Shown: one piece after another, positions 1 to 6,538 of the stretch
Numbering within the stretch: the stretch's first letter is position 1
Layout: every line of letters starts with the position of its first letter
NCBI GenBank assembly: GCA_013698395.1
Contig: JACCUZ010000407.1
Coordinates: 1-7,842, forward strand
From: Sporichthyaceae bacterium
GTDB taxonomy: Bacteria > Actinomycetota > Actinomycetes > JACCUZ01
Direction: 5' to 3'
Length of the DNA: 7,842 bases
The notes under the pieces: generated by a model
The model's database searches: none
What the model was told of the DNA's origin: nothing
What the model saw: the letters and a program-made list of their open reading frames with translations, nothing else
Position numbers and translations under genes: made by a program

Positions 1-1169
1 GTGTCGCGCAGGCTGTCCAGCGCGTCCCGGACGGCGAGAGCGACGCCTTCCAGCGCCGCGCGCAGCAACGCGTTGCGGTCGTGGTGAGACGCCAGGCCGA
101 CCCAACCACCGCGCATGTCCGGGTCGAGGTAGGGCGTGCGCTCTCCGCTGAGGTGCGGAAGGAACATCGGGTCCGAGGGACGCAGCTCGCCGTCCGCCGC
201 CGCGTAGAGCTGCGGCCAGGAGACGCCCAGCACGGTTCGAACCCAGTCGAGGGCAAGGCCGGCGTTCAGGCCCGCCGCCATCGCATACCAGCCCGTGTCG
301 GTGGCGGCGCGGTAGAGGTGGGTGACCGGGTTGTCGTCCCCGGCTGCGATGAGCTCGGCGACCGGCATGACGAGCTGGACGCCCGAGCCGATCGTGAGCG
401 CCGCGGTTCCGGGCTTGACCAGCCCGGAACCCAGGGCCGCCGCCGCCGTGTCGGCCGCGCCGGCGGCGACAGGAAGGTCGGGGGCCAACCCGAGGTCATT
501 GGCGACCTCAGGCAGCAAAGTGCCCGCGTGGGAACCCGATGTCGGCAGCAGCGGCGCCAGAACGCCGGGGTCCACACCCAGCGCGGCCAAGACGTCGTGG
601 TCCCACCGGTCACCCGGGATGTCGTAGAGCAGGGTCGCCGACGCGTCGCTCGGCTCGGCTCTAACCTCGCCGGTGAGCCGGGCGCGGACCCAGTCCTTGG
701 GCTGCAGCGCCCAGCGGGTGGCCGCGAAGCTCGCCGGCTCGTGGCGCGCCAACCAACCCAGCAGCGGCCCCGCCATACCTGGCGACAGCGGGTTGCGCAG
801 CCGGCCGCGGACCTCGGCCGGCAACCGCCGGTAGATCGCGAGCTCGTCGACGGCTCGTGCGTCGGACCACAGCAGGGCGGGTCGGACCGCTGCCCCAGCC
901 GCGTCGGTTGCGACCAAGCCGTGCATCTGGCCCGAGAGCCCGATCGCCACGGGTTCCGCCCCGGTGACGTCGTTGCTCGCCTGTCGGACGGCGTCGCGGA
1001 TCGCGGCCCACCAGAGCGCCGGGTCGGTCTCGGCCCAGCCCGGACGTGGGTGCGCGACCGGGTAGCCGACGCTGACCGCGGTGAGCAGGTGCCCTTCGAG
1101 ATCGACCAGCGCCGCCTTGACCGAGCTGGTGCCGAGGTCGATGCCCAGCAGGGCGGGCCGGCGGCTCAT
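1..1169 (-). CDS. xylB: Xylulokinase-like FGGY carbohydrate kinase, C-terminus cut off by the window edge
   Basis: Predicted cytoplasmic ATP-dependent kinase of a ketose such as xylulose. I translated it by hand from the ATG at 1167-1169; the frame stays open for 389 codons to base 1. The N-terminal phosphate-binding motif GIDLGTSSVKAALVD is at residues 9-23. The xylulokinase-type motif GLSGQMHG is at 77-84, LLWSDAR at 99-105, and GAADTAAAALGSG at 237-249, where D240 is the expected catalytic Asp. The second-domain motif HLSGERTPYLDPDMRGGWVG is at 339-358. Family members are usually about 480-500 residues, so roughly the last 100 are missing, including the C-terminal ATP-site part. The start lies 2 bp after the dehydrogenase stop with no clear Shine-Dalgarno sequence, suggesting translational coupling. 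The family is secure; xylulose as substrate is inferred from the QMHG motif, and another ketopentose or ketohexose is possible. Confidence 0.85.
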   Translation of the reverse strand, partial: MSRRPALLGIDLGTSSVKAALVDLEGHLLTAVSVGYPVAHPRPGWAETDPALWWAAIRDAVRQASNDVTGAEPVAIGLSGQMHGLVATDAAGAAVRPALLWSDARAVDELAIYRRLPAEVRGRLRNPLSPGMAGPLLGWLARHEPASFAATRWALQPKDWVRARLTGEVRAEPSDASATLLYDIPGDRWDHDVLAALGVDPGVLAPLLPTSGSHAGTLLPEVANDLGLAPDLPVAAGAADTAAAALGSGLVKPGTAALTIGSGVQLVMPVAELIAAGDDNPVTHLYRAATDTGWYAMAAGLNAGLALDWVRTVLGVSWPQLYAAADGELRPSDPMFLPHLSGERTPYLDPDMRGGWVGLASHHDRNALLRAALEGVALAVRDALDSLRD

Positions 1170-1171
1170 GG

Positions 1172-2194
1172 TTACGGGACCAGCACAACCTTGTGGACTG
1201 TGCGGTCATGGGCGACCGCGTCGAGCGCCTTCTCGTACTGGTCGAGGGAGAACCGGTGGGTGATGATGCCGTCGGTACGAACCCGGCCCGCGCGCAGCGC
1301 CGCGATGGCGGCGGCGAAGGACGTCATCTCCGCGAACGAGCCCTTGATCGTGATCTCCCGACGGAAGACGTCGAAGGGGTGGAACGACACCACCTCGTCG
1401 CCACGGGTCACCCCGTAGACGAGGACCGTGCCTCCATTGCGGGTGAGCGGGACGCAGATGTCGCCGATCTCGGTGGACCCCGTCGCCTCGACCACGACGT
1501 CGTAGCCGGCTCCGCCGGACGCGTCCCGCACCCGTCGCTGGTTGCCTTCGGGGTCGCCGCGCTCGAGGAGCACGGTCGAGCTGACACCGAGCGCCGCGGC
1601 CCGGTCGAGCTTGAATTGCGTCGGGCCCGCGACGGTGACCGACGACGCGCCACCGGAGGCGATGAGCTGGGACAGCAGCAAACCCGTCGGGCCTGCGCCG
1701 AAGACCAGTGCGCTCGACCCCGGGCGCATGTCGAGGGTCTCCAGGCCGTGCATGGCGCAGGCGGCGGGTTCGGTGAAGACCGCGGTGTCGAGCGGGAGGC
1801 CCTCGACGGAGAAGACGAGCGTCTCCGGCACGGTCACGTACTCCGCGAAGAACCCGGGGTAGTTGCTGCCCAGCCCCTTGGAGTCGGAGCACAGGATCAG
1901 CCGGCCCGACAGGCAGTAGTCACACCTCCCGCAGTAGATGTTGGGGTTCACCGACACGTGCTCTCCCGAGGTGAACCGAGTGACCCCGTCGCCGGCCACG
2001 TCGACGACCCCGACCAGCTCGTGGCCGGGGATTAGCGGGAAGACAGCGTTGAAGTCGCCGTTGTGGATATGGAGGTCGGTGCCGCAGACACCCACCTGCT
2101 CCACCCGGATCCGCACCTGGCCCGGCCCGGCCTCAGGCACGGGGACGTCGGTCACCGCAAAGCTGCGCGGGGCGTCGTAGCGGACTGCCTTCAT
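1172..2194 (-). CDS. Zinc-dependent medium-chain dehydrogenase, polyol (sugar alcohol) type
   Basis: A 340-residue cytoplasmic oxidoreductase of the MDR zinc alcohol/sorbitol dehydrogenase family, the usual full length. It probably oxidises a sugar alcohol to a ketose using NAD(P). Catalytic zinc residues visible are C37 (in GVCGTD) and H58-E59 (in PGHE), with E142 in TEPAAC. Structural zinc cysteines are C88, C91, C94 and C102. The Rossmann glycine motif FGAGPTGLL is at 165-173. The end of the second Rossmann strand reads VAGPTQFKLD, without the acidic residue typical of NAD-specific members, so cofactor preference is unclear. The ATG at 2192-2194 is chosen because the family N-terminus (MKAVRYD) begins there and a GGAAGAGAGG purine run lies just upstream; the in-frame extension to 2245 runs into the intergenic region. 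Its place directly before a ketose kinase fits a polyol-to-ketose-to-ketose-phosphate sequence. The exact polyol is unknown. Confidence 0.9.
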   Translation of the reverse strand: MKAVRYDAPRSFAVTDVPVPEAGPGQVRIRVEQVGVCGTDLHIHNGDFNAVFPLIPGHELVGVVDVAGDGVTRFTSGEHVSVNPNIYCGRCDYCLSGRLILCSDSKGLGSNYPGFFAEYVTVPETLVFSVEGLPLDTAVFTEPAACAMHGLETLDMRPGSSALVFGAGPTGLLLSQLIASGGASSVTVAGPTQFKLDRAAALGVSSTVLLERGDPEGNQRRVRDASGGAGYDVVVEATGSTEIGDICVPLTRNGGTVLVYGVTRGDEVVSFHPFDVFRREITIKGSFAEMTSFAAAIAALRAGRVRTDGIITHRFSLDQYEKALDAVAHDRTVHKVVLVP

Positions 2195-2230
2195 CGTGTG
2201 CCTCTCTTCCGTTGGGCAGTCGGATGGCAG

Positions 2231-2269
2231 GCACCGCCGCCCCACCGATCGCTCGGCGGGGCGGCGGGC
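2231..2269 (-). terminator. Strong GC hairpin between the binding-protein and dehydrogenase genes (possible attenuator or partial terminator)
   Basis: Arms at 2234-2243 (CCGCCGCCCC) and 2258-2267 (GGGGCGGCGG) are exact reverse complements. Inside, CCGA at 2245-2248 pairs with TCGG at 2253-2256 around a 4-nt loop, and two more outer pairs form if A2233 is bulged. In the RNA no U-run follows (next bases TGCCTGCCATCC), so this is not a classic intrinsic terminator. It lies about 30 nt after the binding-protein stop and about 40 nt before the dehydrogenase start. It could stabilise the 3' end of the transporter mRNA or reduce read-through into the catabolic genes. The structure is seen; the role is inferred. 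Confidence 0.55.
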
Positions 2270-2296
2270 GCTGTCACTGCGTCCGCTCGGGCAGCG

Positions 2297-3301
2297 TCAG
2301 CAGCTGGCCTTGTAGATGTACTTGCTGACCTCGGGGTCGTCCATGTTGTCCTGGGTGACGACGAGGGACTCGGTCTGGATCTCCGCAGTGACGGACTCGC
2401 CGTCAAGCGCGGCCAGCGCCTGCTCGACACCCTGCAGACCGATGTCGTAGGGCTTCTGTGCGACCAGGGCCTGCACGTCACCGGCTTCGAGCTGCTTGAT
2501 CTGGTCGGGACCTGCGTCGAAACCGACGATCTTGACCTTACCGGACTTCCCAGCCTGCTTGACGCCGGTGGCCACACCCTGAGCGGTGAACAGGTTGGTT
2601 GCGAAGACACCCTCCAGGTCAGGGTCCTTGGCCAATGCGGCCGATACGACCTGGGCGGCGGTCGACGCGGTGTTGTGGGAGTACTGCGTGTCCGAGACCT
2701 GCGTGAAGCCCAGCTCTTCCGCCTTGGTGCCGAAGCCGTCGACGCGAGCGTCGACGCTGGACACACCGGGGTCAGTCGAGATGACGAGTACCTTGCCCGT
2801 GACACCGAGCTCGTCTAGGGCCTCGGCTGCCTTCTGGCCACCGAGGTTGTTGTCCGTCGCGATGCGCGACACACCGATCGTGTCGTCGTCCACGGTGGTG
2901 TCGACGAGCACGACCTTGGTGCCGCCGTCCTGGATGCGCTTGAGCGGCGGCACCGACGCCTTGACGTCATTGGGAGCGACGAGCAGAGCGTCGGGCTTCG
3001 TCGACGCGACGGCGTCGAGCATCGGGTTCTGCAGGGTGGCGTCGAACTTGTCCGGGCCCTGCACCTCGAGCGTTGCGCCAGCGGCCTCCGCAGCCTCCCG
3101 CGCGCCGCACTCCATGGACACGTAGAACGGGTCACCCTTCACTCCGACCATCAAGGTGATGGACCTCTCCTCCGAACCAGCCGCCCCGTTGGTCTCGCTC
3201 GTCGAGGTGTCGGCCTCGTCGGTCGAGTCGCCGCCGCAGGCGGCTAGGCCTAGGGCGAGGGTGAAGACAGATACCGCACTGAACAATTTTCTCGTCTGCA
3301 C
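2297..3301 (-). CDS. Sugar/polyol ABC transporter substrate-binding lipoprotein, RbsB-like
   Basis: A 334-residue type I periplasmic-binding-protein-fold receptor (Peripla_BP_4/ribose-binding type), expected to be lipid-anchored outside the membrane and to deliver a sugar or sugar alcohol to the permease. The N-terminus has a basic start, a hydrophobic stretch and the lipobox LAAC, giving lipidated C22. An acidic Ser/Thr/Asp/Glu-rich linker follows to about residue 45. The fold begins with ITLMVGVKGDPFYVSM; then come DALLVAPNDVKASVPPL, KVVLVDTTVDDD, the hinge-like SRIATDNNLGGQKAAEAL, and near the end KIVGFDAGPDQIKQLEAGDVQALVAQKPYDIG, all typical of RbsB-like proteins. The GTG at 3299-3301 is preferred because AAAGGAG ends 5 nt before it; another in-frame GTG at 3305-3307 overlaps that site. 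It is the last gene of the transporter set, 58 bp after the permease. The ligand cannot be told from the sequence. Confidence 0.93.
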   Translation of the reverse strand: MQTRKLFSAVSVFTLALGLAACGGDSTDEADTSTSETNGAAGSEERSITLMVGVKGDPFYVSMECGAREAAEAAGATLEVQGPDKFDATLQNPMLDAVASTKPDALLVAPNDVKASVPPLKRIQDGGTKVVLVDTTVDDDTIGVSRIATDNNLGGQKAAEALDELGVTGKVLVISTDPGVSSVDARVDGFGTKAEELGFTQVSDTQYSHNTASTAAQVVSAALAKDPDLEGVFATNLFTAQGVATGVKQAGKSGKVKIVGFDAGPDQIKQLEAGDVQALVAQKPYDIGLQGVEQALAALDGESVTAEIQTESLVVTQDNMDDPEVSKYIYKASC

Positions 3302-3306
3302 GAGCA

Positions 3307-3313
3307 CTCCTTT
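3307..3313 (-). promoter_or_regulatory. Ribosome binding site fixing the binding-protein start
   Basis: The minus-strand sequence AAAGGAG lies 5 nt before the GTG at 3301. Its last G is also the first base of an upstream in-frame GTG (3305-3307), which therefore cannot use this site. This selects the downstream GTG as the start. Confidence 0.7.
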
Positions 3314-3359
3314 GGTTGTGGTGGTGCGCTGATGTGAGGTGGTGGGGACGGGGCGGGAC

Positions 3360-4508
3360 TCAGCGACGGCTACGCGACCGGCGGCGCAACTGGTCGGAGT
3401 AGATGGCGAGAATGAGGACCACGCCGACGGCGACCATCTGCCAGTAGGGCTGGACGCCGATGATGATGAAGCCGTTCTGCAGCACGGCCGGGATCCAGAC
3501 CCCAATCAGGGTTCCGATGATGCTCGCGACGCCGCCGAAGAGGCTGGTGCCGCCGAGGGCGACCGCGGTGATCGCCTGCAGGTTGTCGGTGGAGTGCCCG
3601 GCGACCGAGGTGGTCGAGAAGTAGGCAACTGACAGGAAGCCGCCGAAGCCGCTCGCCAGGCCCCCGACCGTGTAGACCTTCAGCAGGTGCCGCTCGACCT
3701 TCAGGCCCACGCGGCGGGCTGACTCCTCGCTCGACCCGATCGCCAGTGTGTGTCGGCCGAACACCGCGCGGTGCATCCCGACGTAGCCGATGCCGACGAC
3801 GAGCAGGCCGATGAGCACCAGGTTGGACAGGCCGGGGATCACCTGGCCGGTCGCCACGGAGTTGAGCGCGTAGGTCGCGGTGTTGACGCCGTTCTGGAGC
3901 AGCAGGGCGATGCCGAGCCCGCCGCCGAGGGTGCCCAGGGTCGCGAGCATCGGGGGGATGCGCATGTAGCCGACCGTGAACCCGTTGATCAATCCCAGCA
4001 GCAGCCCGGAGAGCAAGGACGCCGCGAGGGCGACAACGACGTACCACGCGGTCGTGTCCTCTGACGCGACGTCGACCGCGGTGCCGGAGCCGACGGTGAC
4101 CAAGCCGAGCGCCTTCAGAGCGAAGACCTCGCCGAGGACGATGCCGGAGGGGATCGACAGGTCGATGCCGGCGGTTGCGATGACGAAGGTCGTCCCGATA
4201 CTGACAACGGTAAGGATCGCGACGTTCTGCGCCAGTTGCTCGAAGTTGCTGGTAGTGCCGAACTTCCCGGGCGCCAGGATCGAGAAGAGCACCATCGTGA
4301 CGGCGAGGAAGAAGAAGGTCATCACGACAGGGCTGGAGACGAGCCGGCGCCACGGTGAGGGAGCCGTGTCGACCGACATGCCGGCACCCTCGGTCGCGGC
4401 TGCCTCCGGGACGGCATCGCCGGCCTCGGTGGCGTCGATGGCGGCGACCTCCGCCATGGCGTGCAGGTGCCCGGTCTCAGACGTCTTGTCGTCCTGGACG
4501 CCGCTCAC
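3360..4508 (-). CDS. ABC transporter permease, RbsC/BPD_transp_2 family
   Basis: A 382-residue integral membrane subunit forming the import channel for the sugar or polyol bound by the adjacent lipoprotein. After a hydrophilic Ala/Glu/Asp-rich N-terminal extension of about 55 residues come several hydrophobic spans, the first near residues 60-80. Family landmarks are AGIDLSIPSGIVLGE (113-127), GLINGFTVGYMRIPPMLATL (172-191), the cytoplasmic ATPase-contact region GRHTLAIGSSEESARRVGLK (251-270) and AITAVALGGTSLFGGVASII (312-331). RbsC-type proteins usually run about 320-350 residues; the excess is the N-terminal extension. The GTG start at 4506-4508 gives a 4-nt GTGA overlap with the ATPase stop and has GAGGTGG upstream, arguing for tight coupling. 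Internal ATGs at residues 16 and 44 are alternative starts that would shorten the extension. The C-terminus is Arg-rich (RRRSRSRR). Confidence 0.93.
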   Translation of the reverse strand: MSGVQDDKTSETGHLHAMAEVAAIDATEAGDAVPEAAATEGAGMSVDTAPSPWRRLVSSPVVMTFFFLAVTMVLFSILAPGKFGTTSNFEQLAQNVAILTVVSIGTTFVIATAGIDLSIPSGIVLGEVFALKALGLVTVGSGTAVDVASEDTTAWYVVVALAASLLSGLLLGLINGFTVGYMRIPPMLATLGTLGGGLGIALLLQNGVNTATYALNSVATGQVIPGLSNLVLIGLLVVGIGYVGMHRAVFGRHTLAIGSSEESARRVGLKVERHLLKVYTVGGLASGFGGFLSVAYFSTTSVAGHSTDNLQAITAVALGGTSLFGGVASIIGTLIGVWIPAVLQNGFIIIGVQPYWQMVAVGVVLILAIYSDQLRRRSRSRR

Positions 4509-5278
4509 GCCGCCACCTCGTTCGTGTATGCGCCGGAAATGGCGGCGATCAGCTGTTCCACATCGGTCTCGCCGCTCTTGAAGCGCGCCACCCGTGCGCC
4601 CAGCCGCATGACCTCCACGCGGTCGGCCACCTCGAGGACCTGCGGCAGGTTGTGGGAGATAAAGACCACGGCCAGGCCACGCTCCCGGACCCGCCGGATG
4701 AGGTCGAGGACCTTCGCGGTCTGGATCACACCGAGCGCCGCCGTCGGCTCGTCCAGCAGGATCACGTGTTGCGCCCACATCGCTGCGCGCGCGATCGCGA
4801 CCGACTGCCGCTGCCCACCGGAGAATGAGGCCACCGGGACCCGCAGGTCCTGCACCATGCCGACTCCGAGGTCGGCGAAGCTTTTCGCCGTCTGGCGGCG
4901 CATCGCAGGCTGATCGTGGAGGAACCGGAACTTGCGGATCTCCCGACCGAGGAAGACGTTCGACGCGGCGTCGAGGTCGGGTGCGAGGGCGAGGTCCTGA
5001 TAGACCGTCTCGATGCCCATCCGCTCGGCGTCCGTCGGGCTGGTCATGTGGACCGGCTGGCCGTCGACCTCGATGGTGCCGGAGTCGGGACGGTGTACGC
5101 CCGAGAGGCACTTGACCAGCGTCGACTTGCCGGCACCGTTGTCTCCGATGAGCGCGGTCACCTCTCCGGCCATCGCTTCGAACGAGACGCCGCGCAGCGC
5201 GCGCACCTGCCCGAACTGCTTCTCCACCGAGCGCGCGGCCAGCGCCGGCGCCGGGCTTCGGTCATCGCTGGAGGTCAT
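4505..5278 (-). CDS. Sugar ABC transporter ATP-binding protein, single ABC domain
   Basis: A 257-residue ATPase that powers the RbsC-type permease from the cytoplasmic face. Visible motifs are Walker A GDNGAGKST (45-53), Q-loop Q94 in VYQD, signature SFSGGQRQ (151-158), Walker B VILLDEP (172-178, catalytic E177) and the H-loop H209 in ISHN. RbsA and MglA carry two fused ABC domains of about 500 residues in total. This protein has only one, so it probably works as a homodimer, as in the FrcA-like branch of sugar transporters. All catalytic motifs are intact. The ATG at 5276-5278 lies 36 bp after the lacI stop with AGGTGG upstream. Its stop overlaps the permease start by 4 nt. It is probably cotranscribed with lacI from the promoter/operator region around 6450-6510. 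Confidence 0.95.
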   Translation of the reverse strand: MTSSDDRSPAPALAARSVEKQFGQVRALRGVSFEAMAGEVTALIGDNGAGKSTLVKCLSGVHRPDSGTIEVDGQPVHMTSPTDAERMGIETVYQDLALAPDLDAASNVFLGREIRKFRFLHDQPAMRRQTAKSFADLGVGMVQDLRVPVASFSGGQRQSVAIARAAMWAQHVILLDEPTAALGVIQTAKVLDLIRRVRERGLAVVFISHNLPQVLEVADRVEVMRLGARVARFKSGETDVEQLIAAISGAYTNEVAA

Positions 5279-5314
5279 CAGCCACCTGCTTCCATCTGGG
5301 GTCGGGCGGGGAGG

Positions 5315-6388
5315 TCAAGCCGTGCGGCGTGCGGTTGCGTTGGCACGGGCCCCACGGGCCGTGCGGTCCGACCCGGTGGGCGGGACCTGGGTAAGCGGTC
5401 GGGGATGTTCGAACAATGGGGCCAGCACAATCTCGCGAGCCGGGCCATGCAGGCCGTCCAGGCGCTCGAGCACCATCGATGCGGCCGCCGCCCCGAGCCG
5501 CACCGGGCCGGACTCGACGACGGTGGAGGGCGGGATAACCAGCAGGTCCGGGTCGGCCACCTCGTCGAAGACCGTGAGGTCGAGCACGACGCCGGCGTCG
5601 AGCATCGCGCGGATCGCGGCGCGACCGACCCCACCCTTCGCGGCCAGCACCGCGGTCGGAGGATCGTCGGCTGCCAGCATCGTGGCCATGACCGCTCTCG
5701 CCTCGGCGACATCCGCGCAGTGGCTGCGAACCAGCGCCGGGTCCACGGCGATGCCGGCCTGCTCCATGGCGTGGTGATAGCCCCTGATGCGCTCGGTGAG
5801 GGTCCAGAGCTCGGAGTCGAGACTCAGAGCGGCGATACGGCGATGGCCCGCCTTGATCATGCCGTCCACGCCCAGCCGGGCGGCCTTCTCGTTGTCGACC
5901 ACGACGGTGTCGACCGCGACACCGTCGAGCGGCCGGTCGACCGCGACGACGACGAGGCCGTGGTCTATCTCCGGCTGGAGGTAGGACGCATCCCCGGGGG
6001 CGGAGACGACCACGAGCGCGTCCACCCGCCGCTCCACCAGGGCCCGGCTCTGCCGCCGCTGGCGCTCGGGGTCGTCACCGTGGCTGGCGGACATGAACTG
6101 CAGGTCACGGGCGGCGAGGTTCTGCTCGACCTCGGCCGCGAGAGCGGCGATGAAGGGGTCGGACAGGTCGGGGATGACGAGTCCGACGGCAGCGCTCGTC
6201 CGTCGCGAGGCCAGCGTCCGGGCTAAGTGATTGGGCCGGAAGCCGAGGTCGCGGGCCGCGTCCTGGACCCGCGAAGCGGTCGCGGGCGCCACGCCGTACT
6301 CGCCGTTGATGACGCGCGACGCCGTCTTGAGGCTCACGCCGGCCTTCGCGGCGACGTCGGCCAGGGTCGGCCGACCACGCCGGCTCAC
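5315..6388 (-). CDS. LacI-family transcriptional repressor of the locus
   Basis: A 357-residue DNA-binding regulator, slightly longer than typical LacI proteins (330-350). The N-terminal helix-turn-helix is at residues 7-30 (PTLADVAAKAGVSLKTASRV, then ING), followed by the hinge helix RPNHLARTLASRR (51-63). The effector domain starts at VGLVIPDLSDPFIAAL (68-83) and includes DRPLDGVAVDTVVVDN (151-166), typical of sugar-sensing LacI proteins. A basic, low-complexity tail of about 25 residues follows EHPRPL. The GTG at 6386-6388 is chosen because the family N-terminus begins there and no other in-frame ATG/GTG/TTG lies between it and the operator region; its own Shine-Dalgarno is weak (GGGTGG). 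It very likely binds the tandem palindromes about 65-90 bp upstream and so controls itself and the genes after it. The ligand is unknown, probably the transported sugar or polyol or an intermediate. Confidence 0.93.
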   Translation of the reverse strand: MSRRGRPTLADVAAKAGVSLKTASRVINGEYGVAPATASRVQDAARDLGFRPNHLARTLASRRTSAAVGLVIPDLSDPFIAALAAEVEQNLAARDLQFMSASHGDDPERQRRQSRALVERRVDALVVVSAPGDASYLQPEIDHGLVVVAVDRPLDGVAVDTVVVDNEKAARLGVDGMIKAGHRRIAALSLDSELWTLTERIRGYHHAMEQAGIAVDPALVRSHCADVAEARAVMATMLAADDPPTAVLAAKGGVGRAAIRAMLDAGVVLDLTVFDEVADPDLLVIPPSTVVESGPVRLGAAAASMVLERLDGLHGPAREIVLAPLFEHPRPLTQVPPTGSDRTARGARANATARRTA

Positions 6389-6432
6389 GCCACCCGACCG
6401 AAGCCGGCACCGGCGGAAAGCAGGCCCTGCAA
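6385..6432 (-). CDS. Possible 15-residue leader ORF coupled to lacI (tentative)
   Basis: A TTG at 6430-6432 follows the strong Shine-Dalgarno GGAGGGAG at good spacing. It opens a 15-codon frame, MQGLLSAGAGFGRVA by translation, whose TGA at 6385-6387 overlaps the lacI GTG in a GTGA arrangement. lacI itself has only a weak ribosome binding site, so ribosomes finishing this leader could restart on lacI. The sequence facts are direct; that the peptide is made is inference. The alternative is a chance purine-rich patch in the 5' leader. Confidence 0.35.
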   Translation of the reverse strand: MQGLLSAGAGFGRVA

Positions 6433-6437
6433 GGTCG

Positions 6438-6445
6438 CTCCCTCC
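6438..6445 (-). promoter_or_regulatory. Strong Shine-Dalgarno-like site in the lacI leader
   Basis: The minus-strand sequence GGAGGGAG lies about 50 nt upstream of the lacI GTG, too far to serve that start directly. It is well placed for the TTG at 6430-6432, with 8 nt between GGAGG and TTG. It is the best ribosome-binding match in this leader and the main support for the small leader ORF. Confidence 0.45.
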
Positions 6446-6451
6446 GGTAAA

Positions 6452-6478
6452 TGACAGCGCTGTCAGACAGCGCTGTCT
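6452..6478. promoter_or_regulatory. Tandem LacI-type operator palindromes
   Basis: Two perfect palindromes, TGACAGCGCTGTCA (6452-6465) and AGACAGCGCTGTCT (6465-6478), share one base. They contain identical 12-bp cores GACAGCGCTGTC at 6453-6464 and 6466-6477, giving a centre-to-centre distance of 13 bp. An even palindrome with a central CG is the known form of LacI-family operators, and the site is about 65 bp upstream of a lacI gene. Binding here would block transcription into lacI and the transporter and catabolic genes downstream. A less likely reading is a terminator: the two copies can fold as GACAGCGC/GCGCTGTC around a 9-nt loop, but only a short ATTT follows in the RNA. Confidence 0.8.
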
Positions 6479-6480
6479 AA

Positions 6481-6510
6481 ACCGTAGGCGCATCGGTAAC
6501 CTCCCGGCAA
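6481..6510 (-). promoter_or_regulatory. Candidate promoter for lacI and the transporter/catabolic genes
   Basis: On the minus strand TTGCCG (6505-6510) and TACGGT (6481-6486) are separated by 18 bp, a fair match to a housekeeping sigma -35/-10 pair. The predicted transcript start would fall inside the tandem operator just downstream, where repressor binding would be effective. The match is imperfect, and such hexamers occur by chance in GC-rich DNA. Confidence 0.35.
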
Positions 6511-6538
6511 CACACCTCCGGCACCTGTTACTCATTCG

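Noticed and set aside
81..1418. Plus-strand open frame of 445 codons
   Set aside because: It lies opposite the xylulokinase-like gene and the end of the dehydrogenase gene, is Arg/Gly-rich without recognisable motifs, and is the expected shadow in GC-rich DNA.
2063..2818. Plus-strand open frame of 251 codons opposite the dehydrogenase and binding-protein genes
   Set aside because: It covers the ends of two well-supported minus-strand genes and the hairpin gap, and shows no family motif.
3302..3505. A 68-residue upstream extension of the binding protein
   Set aside because: It would place the lipoprotein signal peptide internally and overlap the permease gene. The GTG at 3301 with AAAGGAG gives a proper signal peptide.
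4509..5111. A much longer permease frame starting inside the ATPase gene
   Set aside because: The extra 200 codons overlap the ATPase coding sequence in another frame and are Arg/Pro/Gly-rich. The GTG at 4508 with a 4-nt overlap is the natural start.
4916..6226. Plus-strand open frame of 436 codons
   Set aside because: It runs opposite parts of the ATPase and lacI genes and across their gap, with Arg/His/Gly-rich composition and no domain. The minus-strand genes have full catalytic and DNA-binding motifs.
6495..6531. Possible aldolase terminator formed by GTAAC/GTTAC and CCGG repeats
   Set aside because: Only a 5-bp outer stem and a self-complementary CCGG repeat are available, with no U-run, so it is too weak to call.
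6389..6535. A 49-residue N-terminal extension of LacI starting at 6535
   Set aside because: It would read through the tandem operator and lacks any LacI-family similarity. The helix-turn-helix begins directly after the GTG at 6388.
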